A stretch of DNA of 35,925 nt from Lachnospiraceae bacterium (GTDB lineage: Bacteria; Bacillota; Clostridia; Lachnospirales; Lachnospiraceae). Made by a program: the position numbers and the translations under genes. The notes beneath the pieces were generated by a model. That model searched no databases. It was not told the DNA's origin and saw only the letters and a program-made list of their open reading frames with translations. Positions 1 to 8,212 of this stretch are shown piece by piece (the stretch's first letter is position 1; the number at the start of each line of letters is the position of its first letter). The stretch spans positions 1-35,925 of the forward strand of contig JAIEAP010000022.1 of NCBI GenBank assembly GCA_029071325.1, written 5' to 3'.

Positions 1-19
1 TAATCCTTTCTGTAAATAT

Positions 20-74
20 CCCCTTTTAGAGTGCCTGTGATGACACTCTGTTTGTCATGCAGTTTTCAAGGTAC
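20..74 (-). other. rRNA-type leader/spacer segment
   Basis: On the minus strand, 56-74 reads GTACCTTGAAAACTGCATG. This resembles the box-A-like CTTGAAAACTG motif found in rRNA leaders and 16S-23S spacers of Firmicutes. It is followed by a hairpin with arms AGAGTG/CACTCT (29-50). It lies about 120 bases downstream of the minus-strand promoter. No rRNA or tRNA body is inside the window, so the operon would begin to the left of position 1. The rest of 1-338 holds no gene that I can support. Confidence 0.45.
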
Positions 75-191
75 AACGATATCTGAAATGCCGTTTGGCA
101 ATCCATTCAAAAAATATCATTCTAAGACTTGACTTTTAAAAGTTAGTCTTTCGTTTCGCTACAGATGTAAATACAACTCTCTTAGCAGAAC

Positions 192-220
192 ATTATAGTA
201 TGTTGAGACACAAAATGCAA
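192..220 (-). promoter_or_regulatory. Strong minus-strand promoter, probably of an rRNA operon
   Basis: Read on the minus strand there is a -35 TTGCAT (215-220) and a perfect -10 TATAAT (192-197) separated by exactly 17 bases. Transcription would run out of the left edge of the window through the leader at 1-80. The match to a sigma-A promoter is seen directly. The assignment to an rRNA operon is inferred from the leader motif downstream. Confidence 0.6.
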
Positions 221-338
221 GCTATTATCACGGCAGAATTTATAAAATTTTAATATTTGCCAGGGAAAGTTCTTGCCATTCCAGGGTTTTTTTGATAAAC
301 TTGACGAGTAACTATTACATACAATATGGAGGAAGAAA

Positions 339-695
339 ATGAACGGAGATAATTTTAACGGAAATGTAGACAATGGTCAGCAGCAATATAACCAGTCGCA
401 GTATGGCGGAGCAGGGAATTCTGATGATAAGACTATGGCAATCGCCTCTATGGTATTAGGTATCCTGTCCATCGTGCTGGTATGTCTTATGTTTGCTTCT
501 ACAATATTGTCGTATATTGGAATAGTATGTGCAATAGTGGCTATTGTTTTGGGAGCTTTGTCTAAAAAGAAGATTGGCAAGAACGGCATGGCAACTGCAG
601 GTCTTGTATGCGGTATTGTGGCAATTTCGTTTTTTGTTTTTATCTGGCTATTGGCAATTATTGGTTTGGCTGCATTAATGGGCACTGTGATGTAA
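339..695 (+). CDS. DUF4190-like small membrane protein
   Basis: This 118-residue protein has a short polar N-terminal stretch rich in Asn, Gln and Gly (about residues 1-30). Two hydrophobic hairpin segments follow (about 33-70 and 83-116), separated by a basic loop containing SKKKIGKNG. This layout matches the DUF4190 family of Firmicutes membrane proteins, whose function is unknown. The start at 339 is supported by GGAGGA nine bases upstream. Two further members of the same type lie in the window (789-1427 and 15364-15963). They differ mainly in the length of the Gln-rich N-terminus, which should lie in the cytoplasm or at the surface. No enzymatic motif is visible. Family placement is fairly sure and the role is unknown. 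Confidence 0.75.
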   Translation: MNGDNFNGNVDNGQQQYNQSQYGGAGNSDDKTMAIASMVLGILSIVLVCLMFASTILSYIGIVCAIVAIVLGALSKKKIGKNGMATAGLVCGIVAISFFVFIWLLAIIGLAALMGTVM

Positions 696-788
696 TCAAC
701 AGCAGAGTATAGTAAATGTGATTGCCTCAGTTATTGCTATGGATTCTGGGGTTTTGTAATTCGGGCATTTGTGTAAGGAAGATAACGT

Positions 789-1427
789 ATGAATGATCAG
801 GAAATGAATGTAGGTGGCGGACAGCCACAGAATGACAGTTGGCAGCAGCCCCAGGGAGACGGCTACGGGCAGCCGCAGAATAGCAGTTGGCAGCAGCCCC
901 AGGGGAATGGTTACGGACAGCCGCAGAATAACGGTTGGCAGCAGTCTCAGGGGAACGGCTATGGGCAGTCGCAGTATAATGGCTGGCAGCAGCCCCAGGG
1001 GAATGGTTATCAGGCACAGCCCGGATATCCGCAGCAGAATGTATATCAGGCTGGAAATCCCCAGATGCAGGGCGGATATCAGAATGGTGCGAACTATAAT
1101 CGGGGACAGTACGAGAAAGACCCGAAGGAGAGTATCGGCTTTGGGGTAGCTTCGCTTGTGCTGGGAATCATTTCTGTTCTGCTGTTCTGTGCTATGTGTA
1201 ACGTGGTTCTGGCAATACTTGCCATTATCTTTGGCATAGTGCAGTTGGTGCGCAGCAATCACAAAGGGATGGCTGTCGGCGGAATTGTAGCAGGTGCGCT
1301 TGCCATAGTGGCGAGTATTGTGTTCTGGGTACTCATGGGATCGAGAATGGCCGGAATGAGCGATTTATACAGGTATTCGAACGATTATTATTATGAGTAT
1401 TTCCTTGACAATTATGGGGATCTGTAA
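789..1427 (+). CDS. DUF4190-like membrane protein with Gln/Gly-rich repeats
   Basis: The protein has 212 residues. Residues 15-77 are four imperfect copies of a 16-residue unit of the type NSSWQQPQGNGYGQPQ, and a looser Gln/Gly/Tyr-rich linker runs to about 110. The last 100 residues are a two-helix DUF4190-like membrane domain with a basic RSNHKG loop between the hydrophobic segments and an acidic, Tyr-rich tail. An AAGGAA ribosome site precedes the ATG. It follows the smaller paralogue at 339-695 and precedes a good terminator at 1453-1492. The low-complexity tail is built from aromatic and polar residues, as in self-associating disordered regions, but that is inference. Several long minus-strand open frames here are shadows of the repeat. 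Confidence 0.75.
   Translation: MNDQEMNVGGGQPQNDSWQQPQGDGYGQPQNSSWQQPQGNGYGQPQNNGWQQSQGNGYGQSQYNGWQQPQGNGYQAQPGYPQQNVYQAGNPQMQGGYQNGANYNRGQYEKDPKESIGFGVASLVLGIISVLLFCAMCNVVLAILAIIFGIVQLVRSNHKGMAVGGIVAGALAIVASIVFWVLMGSRMAGMSDLYRYSNDYYYEYFLDNYGDL
831..1019 (+). repeat. Four tandem 48-bp coding repeats
   Basis: Four 16-codon units encode W-Q-Q-x-Q-G-x-G-Y motifs. Units differ mostly at single bases, consistent with tandem duplication inside the gene rather than a CRISPR or mobile repeat. Confidence 0.7.
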
Positions 1428-1452
1428 GAATGGAATAGATCTGAGGAGTAAG

Positions 1453-1492
1453 ATCGGCATAGCCCGGGTAGTTTGGGCTGTGCTGATTTTTT
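1453..1492 (+). terminator. Rho-independent terminator after the DUF4190-like gene
   Basis: A 13-base stem with one mismatch pairs 1453-1465 with 1475-1487 around a 9-base loop and is followed by six T residues. It separates the DUF4190-like pair from the ABC exporter. Confidence 0.85.
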
Positions 1493-1518
1493 GTTGTGTT
1501 ATTATTGGCAGTGAGTTG

Positions 1519-1550
1519 TTGACATGGCACATCGACTGTGCTACTATAAT
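1519..1550 (+). promoter_or_regulatory. Promoter for the ABC exporter operon
   Basis: A consensus -35 TTGACA lies at 1519-1524. The -10 is either TACTAT at 1542-1547 (17-base spacer) or TATAAT at 1545-1550 (20-base spacer). The start codon is about 35 bases further on. Confidence 0.6.
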
Positions 1551-1582
1551 AATACAATGAGAAAGGAGCTTAGGGAGAGAAT

Positions 1583-2359
1583 ATGGAAGAAATTATTCGA
1601 GTGGAAGGATTAAAGAAGACATTTACCCTGTCCGCCAAGCAGCAGAAGATTGAACACACCAAAGAAAAAGTGCGGACTGCGGTGGATAATCTTTCCTTTA
1701 CCGCATACAAAGGAGAAGTGTTTGGTCTCCTGGGGCCGAACGGGGCAGGCAAGACTACCACGCTGCGTATGCTTGCTACTTTGATACGTCCGGATTCCGG
1801 CGATGCTGTCCTGGATGGCAGCAGCATTGTCCAGACACCGGAAGAGGTACGGGGGAAGATAGGTTTTCTCACCAGCGAATTAAAGCTGGAAGGATTTTTT
1901 ACTCCCAATTATCTGTTTGACTTTTTCTCGGAATTGCACGGCGTGGAGCGTGGAGTCCGGGACGCCCGCAAGCGGCAGTTATTTGAGCGATTTGGCATAG
2001 AGAAGTTTGCAGAGGTGAAAATTGCGGATCTGTCTACCGGCATGAAGCAGAAGGTGTCGTTAGTGATCTCGTTGGTCCACGATCCTCAGATTGTCATTTT
2101 TGACGAACCCACCAACGGTCTGGATGTATTGACTGCTAAGGTGGTGACAGACTTTTTGCTGGAGCTGAAGGCTGAAGGTAAGACGGTTATTGTATCCACG
2201 CATATATTCAGCCTGATTGAGAAAATCTGCGACCGGGTAGGCGTTATCATCAAGGGAAAGATGATCGTATGTGATGATCTGGAGCGTGTCAAAGCTGGTA
2301 TGAGCCTGGAGGACCGGTTTTTTGAAATCTATAAGGAAACGGTAGGTGACGTGGAATGA
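1583..2359 (+). CDS. ABC exporter ATP-binding protein, NatA type
   Basis: This 258-residue ATPase energises an ABC-2 exporter. The Walker A motif GPNGAGKTT is at residues 51-59, the signature LSTGMKQKVS at about 149, Walker B IVIFDEPTNGLD just after it, and the switch histidine in VSTHIF. It lacks an N-terminal membrane domain, so it works with the next gene, whose ATG overlaps its stop by four bases. The NatA family moves sodium, drugs or peptides outward, and the substrate cannot be told here. The loop between residues 18 and 32 (SAKQQKIEHTKEKVR) is longer than in minimal ATPases and is typical of NatA-like members. The start is supported by GGGAGA nine bases upstream. Confidence 0.9.
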   Translation: MEEIIRVEGLKKTFTLSAKQQKIEHTKEKVRTAVDNLSFTAYKGEVFGLLGPNGAGKTTTLRMLATLIRPDSGDAVLDGSSIVQTPEEVRGKIGFLTSELKLEGFFTPNYLFDFFSELHGVERGVRDARKRQLFERFGIEKFAEVKIADLSTGMKQKVSLVISLVHDPQIVIFDEPTNGLDVLTAKVVTDFLLELKAEGKTVIVSTHIFSLIEKICDRVGVIIKGKMIVCDDLERVKAGMSLEDRFFEIYKETVGDVE

Positions 2360-3546
2360 AAAGTAATCTGATAACAATTATTAAAAAAGAGCTGGCACGC
2401 TTTTTCGGAGATAAGCGTATGGCGTTTACCACGATTCTGATGCCGGGTCTCATGATCTATATACTTTACAATTTTATGGGAAGCAGTCTGATGTCTCAGT
2501 TCACCGCGGATGAAGATTATGAATATCAGGTCTACGCGGATAATCTTCCGGATTCCATAGAGCAGAGTATTAAGGCTATGGATGGGGTGAAGGTTAATGT
2601 CATGGACGGTACAGGGATGGGCGAAGCAGACAAGAAAGCTGCCATCGCCGATAAAGAAGCGGATCTGTATGCGGTGTTCCCGGCAGGTTTTGAGGCAGAT
2701 GTGCTTACCTATGACAGTATGACGTCAACTGATCCGGCGCCGCAGGTAGAGCTTTACTATAATTCTTCCAGTACGGAGTCGTCAGAGTTGTATCAGATGA
2801 TGATTTCGGTATTGGATTATTATGAATCTGCTATGGCGAACCGTTTTGATGTCAATGCGAAGGAGGAGGCCTATGACCTTGCTACAAACGAGGATTCCTC
2901 CGGTCGTTTCTTTGCAATGATGGTGCCGATGCTGCTGATGATATTTTTGTTCAGCGGCTGTATGGCGGTGGCGCCTGAGGCAATTGCAGGAGAGAAGGAG
3001 CGTGGAACGATTGCAACTCTTCTGGTAACGCCCATGAAGCGGAGTCATCTGGCTTTGGGGAAGATCATCAGTCTGAGTGTGATCGGTGTTCTGAGCGGAG
3101 CGTCCAGCTTTATCGGAACTATGCTGTCGCTTCCCACTCTGATGGGGGCAGGCTCGGACGGAATGGACATGAGCGTGTATGGGGTGAATGATTATGCGCT
3201 GCTGCTGGTGGTGATTCTTACGACAGTCCTGGTGATGGTAGGAGCAATGGCAGTGCTCTCCGCACTGGCAAAGAGTGTGAAAGAGGCGTCCACCATGGTG
3301 ATGCCGCTGATGATCGTGGTGATGGTGGTAGCGTTGACCTCTATGATGGGCGGCGGAGCACCGGAAGCATCCTACTGGTATATGATACCGTTCTATAACA
3401 GCGTTCAGAGTATGAACGGCATCTTCTTGTTTGACTATAATATCACCAATATCGTTGTGACGCTGGTGAGCAATCTGGCATACACCCTGTTGCTGACCGG
3501 ACTTCTGACAAAACTGTTTGGCAGTGAGAAAATTATGTACTCCTAA
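2356..3546 (+). CDS. ABC-2 family exporter permease, NatB type
   Basis: The 396-residue membrane protein has the ABC-2 (ABC2_membrane_3) plan. One membrane segment near residues 24-42 is followed by an extracytoplasmic domain of about 140 residues. At least five membrane segments follow from about 190 onward (AMMVPMLLMIFLFSGCMAV and later). The cytoplasmic coupling motif EKERGTIATLLVTPM is typical of NatB-like permeases, which pair with the ATPase encoded immediately upstream. Four-base overlap (ATGA) suggests translational coupling. Family assignment is firm and substrate unknown. Export of peptides, ions or toxic compounds are all possible. No terminator is evident before ilvE. Confidence 0.88.
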   Translation: MKSNLITIIKKELARFFGDKRMAFTTILMPGLMIYILYNFMGSSLMSQFTADEDYEYQVYADNLPDSIEQSIKAMDGVKVNVMDGTGMGEADKKAAIADKEADLYAVFPAGFEADVLTYDSMTSTDPAPQVELYYNSSSTESSELYQMMISVLDYYESAMANRFDVNAKEEAYDLATNEDSSGRFFAMMVPMLLMIFLFSGCMAVAPEAIAGEKERGTIATLLVTPMKRSHLALGKIISLSVIGVLSGASSFIGTMLSLPTLMGAGSDGMDMSVYGVNDYALLLVVILTTVLVMVGAMAVLSALAKSVKEASTMVMPLMIVVMVVALTSMMGGGAPEASYWYMIPFYNSVQSMNGIFLFDYNITNIVVTLVSNLAYTLLLTGLLTKLFGSEKIMYS

Positions 3547-3554
3547 ATTTATGC

Positions 3555-3598
3555 TGGACAAATGCCATTCGTAGGACTAAAATAGTGACAACGAATGG
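3555..3598 (+). promoter_or_regulatory. ilvE promoter flanked by an inverted repeat
   Basis: A -35 TGGACA (3555-3560) and -10 TAAAAT (3578-3583) have a 17-base spacer. The perfect inverted repeat CCATTCGT (3565-3572) / ACGAATGG (3591-3598) encloses the -10 and the expected start site. This could be a repressor operator or, less likely, an RNA hairpin occluding the GGAGGA at 3597-3602. No regulator is identified. Confidence 0.5.
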
Positions 3599-3611
3599 AG
3601 GATGATATTTT

Positions 3612-4637
3612 ATGGAGAAAAAGAATCTGGATTGGGCAAATCTCGGATTCGGCTATATGCAAACCGACAAGAGATATGTGTCTAATTACAAAGACGGAGC
3701 ATGGGATGAAGGAACGCTGACGGAGGATACTAATATCACTCTGAATGAATGCGCATGTGTATTTCAGTATGCACAGACTATCTTTGAGGGTCTGAAGGCA
3801 TATACGACGGAAGATGGGCATATTGTCACGTTCCGCCCGGATCTGAATGCAAGCCGTCTGGCGGACTCTGCCAGAAGACTGGAGATGCCGGTTTTCCCGG
3901 AGGAGCGTTTTATAGATTCTATTAAGCAGGTTGTCACGGCAAATGCAGCATATGTGCCGCCTTATGGTTCCGGTGCAACCTTATATATCCGCCCGTATAT
4001 GATGGGCACGAATTCCGTCATCGGCGTTAAGCCTGCGGAGGAGTACCAGTACCGCGTGTTTACTACGCCGGTAGGACCTTATTTCAAGGGAGGAGCCAAG
4101 CCTTTGACAATTCGTGTCAGCGATTTTGATCGTGCGGCGCCACATGGAACCGGAGATATTAAAGCAGGACTTAATTACGCTATGAGCCTCCATGCCATTG
4201 TTTCGGCACACAAGGAGGGGTATGATGAGAATATGTACTTAGATCCGGGAACCAGGACGAAGGTGGAGGAGACCGGCGGAGCAAACTTTGTGTTCATCAC
4301 CAAGGACAATAAACTGGTGACTCCCAAGTCTGATTCTATTCTGCCTTCCATTACACGCAGGTCTCTCATGTATGTGGCAGAGCATTACCTTGGCATGACC
4401 GTGGAGCACAGGGAGGTATATCTGGATGAACTGAAGGATTTTGCTGAGGCAGGCTTGTGCGGAACAGCAGCGGTAATCTCACCGGTGGGTAAGGTCGTGG
4501 ATCACGGCAGAGAAATCTGCTTCCCCAGCGGCATGGCGGAGATGGGACCTGTTACCAAGAAGCTTTACGATACACTGACTGGAATTCAGATGGGACGTAT
4601 CGAAGCGCCGGAGGGATGGATTTATAGAATCCTGTAA
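3612..4637 (+). CDS. ilvE: Branched-chain amino-acid aminotransferase
   Basis: The 341-residue protein is a fold-type IV PLP aminotransferase of the longer BCAT type. It interconverts leucine, isoleucine or valine with their 2-oxo acids using 2-oxoglutarate/glutamate in the cytoplasm. The PLP lysine is K184 in GDIKAGLNYAMSL. Other family marks are the N-terminal FEGLKAY, IRPYMMGTN and, after the lysine, VEETGGANFVFI and LCGTAAVISPVG. Length fits the eukaryote-like BCAT group (about 340) rather than the 308-residue E. coli IlvE. The start has GGAGGA upstream. The next gene is ileS under an isoleucine T-box, so two isoleucine-related functions sit side by side, though each has its own promoter. 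Confidence 0.92.
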   Translation: MEKKNLDWANLGFGYMQTDKRYVSNYKDGAWDEGTLTEDTNITLNECACVFQYAQTIFEGLKAYTTEDGHIVTFRPDLNASRLADSARRLEMPVFPEERFIDSIKQVVTANAAYVPPYGSGATLYIRPYMMGTNSVIGVKPAEEYQYRVFTTPVGPYFKGGAKPLTIRVSDFDRAAPHGTGDIKAGLNYAMSLHAIVSAHKEGYDENMYLDPGTRTKVEETGGANFVFITKDNKLVTPKSDSILPSITRRSLMYVAEHYLGMTVEHREVYLDELKDFAEAGLCGTAAVISPVGKVVDHGREICFPSGMAEMGPVTKKLYDTLTGIQMGRIEAPEGWIYRIL

Positions 4638-4691
4638 TCGTTCGGGTCGTGCCATTCGCAAAGGTCTCTGCTTATCGACTGTAAAAAAGCA

Positions 4692-4721
4692 TTGACAATA
4701 GCCCTGCCCGGGCTCTATACT
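4692..4721 (+). promoter_or_regulatory. Promoter for the ileS T-box transcript
   Basis: Consensus -35 TTGACA (4692-4697) and -10 TATACT (4716-4721) with an 18-base spacer lie immediately upstream of the T-box leader. Confidence 0.75.
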
Positions 4722-4727
4722 AAGAAA

Positions 4728-5025
4728 GACAAAGTAAAGGCGATGACGAAGACAGTAGTTCTGAAGAGAAAGTCACAGAGAGCCGGAGTGGGTGGAAGCC
4801 GGTGCGAGTAAGTTCAGAATGAAGATCACTTCCAAGCTGCAGTCCGAACAGCGTCAGCCATTAAAGCATGGCATGAAGCGAAGGCGGCGTTTAGTAGAGA
4901 CTGACGGTATTCCCCCGTTATGGGAACGTGTATGCGGAACATGCGTGGTGCAGAGTTCCAAGTATGTTGTATAAGGTGGTTAGAAACGACAGATGTGCGT
5001 CCTTTTACAGGACGCACATTTTTTT
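4728..5025 (+). ncRNA. T-box riboswitch, isoleucine-type, upstream of ileS
   Basis: About 300 bases of untranslated leader separate a strong promoter from ileS. It has the stem I features CAGAGAGCCGG followed by TGGTGGAAGCCGGTG (AG bulge/GNUG-type region). A candidate specifier codon ATC (Ile) at 4825-4827 is followed by a purine. The T-box core is AAGGTGGT, in which UGGU at 4977-4980 can pair with the ACCA end of uncharged tRNA-Ile. A perfect 10-base terminator stem is 4993-5002 with 5010-5019, followed by a T run. Uncharged tRNA-Ile should stabilise the antiterminator and switch on ileS. Family identity is clear. The specifier was assigned by eye. Confidence 0.9.
4993..5025 (+). terminator. 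T-box-controlled terminator
   Basis: The stem ATGTGCGTCC (4993-5002) pairs perfectly with GGACGCACAT (5010-5019) around a seven-base loop, followed by seven T residues. It ends just before the ileS ribosome site GAAGGAGG. Confidence 0.93.
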
Positions 5026-5040
5026 AGAAGGAGGATTAAA

Positions 5041-8000
5041 ATGTACAAAAAAGTATCTGCTAATCTGAATTTTGTGGAGCGGGAGAAGGAGACTGCTGTC
5101 TTCTGGAAGGAACAGGACATATTCCGCAAGAGCATGGACAGCCGCAGGGAGGGTGAGACTTATACCTTCTATGACGGACCGCCTACCGCTAATGGCAAAC
5201 CGCATATCGGTCATGTCCTGACACGTGTCATCAAGGATATGATTCCCCGTTACCAGACCATGAAGGGGAAGTTTGTCCCCAGAAAAGCCGGCTGGGATAC
5301 CCATGGGCTTCCGGTGGAGCTGGAGGTAGAGAAGCTCCTGGGCTTAAACGGTAAGGAACAGATTGAAGATTACGGTATGGAACCCTTCATTAAGAAATGT
5401 AAGGAATCTGTGTGGAAATATAAAGGCATGTGGGAGGATTTCTCACAGACTGTGGGATTCTGGGCGGATATGGATGATCCGTATGTGACCTATGACGACA
5501 ACTTTATCGAGTCCGAGTGGTGGGCGTTAAAGCAGATATGGGATAAGAAGCTTTTATATAAGGGCTTTAAGATTGTGCCATACTGTCCCCGATGCGGTAC
5601 GCCGCTGTCCTCTCAGGAGGTGGCGCAGGGGTATAAGACCGTGAAAGAGCGTTCAGCAGTGGTGCGTTTTAAGGTGGTGGGTGAGGATGCATATTTCCTT
5701 GCATGGACCACAACGCCCTGGACACTTCCGTCAAACCTTGCCTTGTGCGTGAACCCGGATGAGACATACTGTAAAGTGAAGGCTGTAGACGGATGCACCT
5801 ATTATATGGCGGAAGCGCTGCTGGATAAGGTTCTGGGCAAGCTGACAACGGAGGAGAATGAGGGCAGGACTTATGAGGTGCTGGAAACCTGCAAGGGAAT
5901 TGATCTTGAGAACCGGGAGTATGAGCCCTTGTTTGAGTGTGCGAAAGAGGCTTGTGCAAAACAGCGCAAGAAGGCGCATTTCGTGACATGCGACAGCTAT
6001 GTCACTATGACGGATGGTACGGGTATCGTTCATATCGCGCCGGCATTTGGTGAGGATGATGCCCAGGTGGGAAGAAAATATGGTCTGCCATTTGTACAGT
6101 TTGTCAACGGCAAGGGTGAACTGACGGAGGAGACGCCTTTTGCCGGAGTATTTGTCAAGAAGGCAGACCCGATGGTGCTTGAGTATCTGGAAGAGAAGGG
6201 ACTGCTGTTTGACGCGCCCAAATTCGAGCATGAGTATCCCCATTGCTGGCGCTGCGACACTCCTTTGATCTATTATGCAAGAGAGTCCTGGTTTATCAAA
6301 ATGACAGAGGTGAAGGATGACCTGATCCGCAATAACAACACCGTCAACTGGATTCCGGAATCTATCGGTAAGGGACGCTTCGGAGACTGGCTGGAGAATA
6401 TTCAGGACTGGGGTATCTCCCGTAACCGGTATTGGGGAACGCCGCTGCCTGTATGGGAGTGCTCCTGCGGACATCAGGAATGCATCGGCGGACGCGCAGA
6501 ACTGGCAGAGCGCAGTGGGAAGCCGGAGGCAGCGCAGGTGGAACTGCACAGACCCTATATTGACGAAGTGACATTTACATGCCCGGACTGCGGCGAACAG
6601 ATGCACCGCGTACCGGAAGTGATCGACTGTTGGTTTGATTCCGGCGCAATGCCCTTTGCACAGCATCATTACCCATTTGAGAATAAGGAGTTGTTCGAGC
6701 AGCAGTTCCCGGCGCAGTTCATTTCCGAGGCAGTGGATCAGACCAGAGGGTGGTTCTACTCCCTGATGGCAGAATCTACGCTGTTATTTAATAAAGCGCC
6801 CTATGAAAATGTAATTGTGCTGGGGCATGTGCAGGATGAGAACGGACAGAAAATGAGTAAATCCAAGGGAAATGCCGTAGATCCCTTTGAAGCGCTGGAA
6901 GTCTATGGGGCGGATGCTATCCGCTGGTACTTCTATATTAATTCGGCGCCGTGGCTGCCCAACCGCTTTCATGGCAAGGCAGTGCAGGAGGGACAGCGCA
7001 AATTCCTGGGAACGCTCTGGAATACGTATGCCTTTTTCGTACTATATGCCAATATTGACGAGTTTGACGCAACAAAGTACGAACTGGAATATGATAAACT
7101 GTCGGTGATGGATCAGTGGCTGCTGTCCAAGCTGAACACCCTGGTGAGGACCGTGGACAATAACCTGGGAAGCTACCGCATCCCGGAGGCGGCACGGGCT
7201 CTGGATGAGTTCGTGGATGAGATGAGCAACTGGTATGTGCGCCGCTGCCGTGGTCGTTTCTGGGCAAAAGGCATGGAGCAGGATAAGATCAATGCCTACA
7301 TGACGCTGTATACCGCGCTGGTTACGGTGAGCAAGGCGGCAGCGCCTATGATCCCGTTTATGGCGGAGGATATTTACCGCAATCTGGTGTGCAGTATTGA
7401 CGCATCTGCGCCGGAGAGCGTGCATCTTTGCGATTTCCCGGAGGCAAATGAGGCGTGGATCAATACGGAGCTTGAGAAAAACATGGATGAGGCGCTGAAG
7501 ATCGTGGTGATGGGACGCGCCTGCAGAAACAATGCCAATATCAAGAACCGCCAGCCCATCGGCAATATGTTTGTCAAGGCTCCCTTTGCGCTGCCGGAGT
7601 ATTTTAATGAGATTATCAAAGATGAGCTGAATATCAAGGCGATAGCCTTTACGGAGGATGTCAGCGCTTATACGAGTTATACCTTTAAACCTCAGCTGCG
7701 TACCGTGGGACCCAAGTACGGCAAATTCTTAGGCCAGATACAGAAGGCGCTTGCCGGACTGGACGGAAATGCGGCAATGGCAGAGCTCAAGAGCAGCGGT
7801 TCACTCAAGCTTGACAGTGTCGGAGCGGACATTGTATTATATGAAGAGGATTTGCTGATCACCATGACCCAGACCCAAGGATATGTGACGGAAGGGGATA
7901 ATGAGGTGACAGTTGTCCTGGACACGAACCTGACACCGGAACTTCTGGAAGAAGGAATGGTGCGTGAGATTGTCAGCAAGCTTCAGACCATGCGTAAGGA

Positions 8001-8199
8001 AGCCGATTTTGAAGTGACAGACAGAATTGCAGTATCTTATTGTGCAGAACAGAAGGTGGCGGACATTTTCACAAAGTATGGTGAGCAGATTCAGCAGGAG
8101 GTTCTTGCCGATCATATCACGGCGGGAACGATAACCGGATATCGAAAGGAATGGAATATTAACGGTGAAACTGTGGAACTTGGTGTCGAGAAGAAATAA
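5041..8199 (+). CDS. ileS: Isoleucyl-tRNA synthetase, type 2
   Basis: This 1052-residue class I synthetase charges tRNA-Ile. HIGH is intact at residues 55-58 and KMSKS at 604-608. The CP1 editing domain lies between, with the WTTTPWTLPSN signature. GWDTHGLPVE and the length near 1050 identify the type 2 (eukaryote-like) IleRS, a group that includes many naturally mupirocin-tolerant enzymes; type 1 bacterial enzymes are about 930 residues. Resistance is a family-based inference only. The ATG at 5041 is chosen because GAAGGAGG lies seven bases before it. The earlier in-frame start at 4993 lies inside the terminator. Expression is governed by the T-box. glgP follows after 13 bases, so co-transcription is likely. 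Confidence 0.96.
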   Translation: MYKKVSANLNFVEREKETAVFWKEQDIFRKSMDSRREGETYTFYDGPPTANGKPHIGHVLTRVIKDMIPRYQTMKGKFVPRKAGWDTHGLPVELEVEKLLGLNGKEQIEDYGMEPFIKKCKESVWKYKGMWEDFSQTVGFWADMDDPYVTYDDNFIESEWWALKQIWDKKLLYKGFKIVPYCPRCGTPLSSQEVAQGYKTVKERSAVVRFKVVGEDAYFLAWTTTPWTLPSNLALCVNPDETYCKVKAVDGCTYYMAEALLDKVLGKLTTEENEGRTYEVLETCKGIDLENREYEPLFECAKEACAKQRKKAHFVTCDSYVTMTDGTGIVHIAPAFGEDDAQVGRKYGLPFVQFVNGKGELTEETPFAGVFVKKADPMVLEYLEEKGLLFDAPKFEHEYPHCWRCDTPLIYYARESWFIKMTEVKDDLIRNNNTVNWIPESIGKGRFGDWLENIQDWGISRNRYWGTPLPVWECSCGHQECIGGRAELAERSGKPEAAQVELHRPYIDEVTFTCPDCGEQMHRVPEVIDCWFDSGAMPFAQHHYPFENKELFEQQFPAQFISEAVDQTRGWFYSLMAESTLLFNKAPYENVIVLGHVQDENGQKMSKSKGNAVDPFEALEVYGADAIRWYFYINSAPWLPNRFHGKAVQEGQRKFLGTLWNTYAFFVLYANIDEFDATKYELEYDKLSVMDQWLLSKLNTLVRTVDNNLGSYRIPEAARALDEFVDEMSNWYVRRCRGRFWAKGMEQDKINAYMTLYTALVTVSKAAAPMIPFMAEDIYRNLVCSIDASAPESVHLCDFPEANEAWINTELEKNMDEALKIVVMGRACRNNANIKNRQPIGNMFVKAPFALPEYFNEIIKDELNIKAIAFTEDVSAYTSYTFKPQLRTVGPKYGKFLGQIQKALAGLDGNAAMAELKSSGSLKLDSVGADIVLYEEDLLITMTQTQGYVTEGDNEVTVVLDTNLTPELLEEGMVREIVSKLQTMRKEADFEVTDRIAVSYCAEQKVADIFTKYGEQIQQEVLADHITAGTITGYRKEWNINGETVELGVEKK

Positions 8200-8212
8200 G
8201 AAGGAGAATAGA

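Noticed and set aside
696-1262. Long minus-strand frames with Leu/Pro repeats over the 789-1427 gene
   Set aside because: They mirror the coding repeats of the plus-strand gene and have no ribosome site or family match.
2782-3561. 259-codon minus-strand frame in the NatB gene
   Set aside because: His/Gln-rich antisense shadow of a well-supported membrane protein; no start signals.
4792-4974. Small frame in the ileS leader
   Set aside because: It lies wholly inside the T-box RNA and its codons follow RNA structure, not a protein.
4993-5040. Upstream start of ileS inside the T-box terminator
   Set aside because: It would begin within the terminator stem. The ATG at 5041 has an ideal GAAGGAGG and gives the expected N-terminus.
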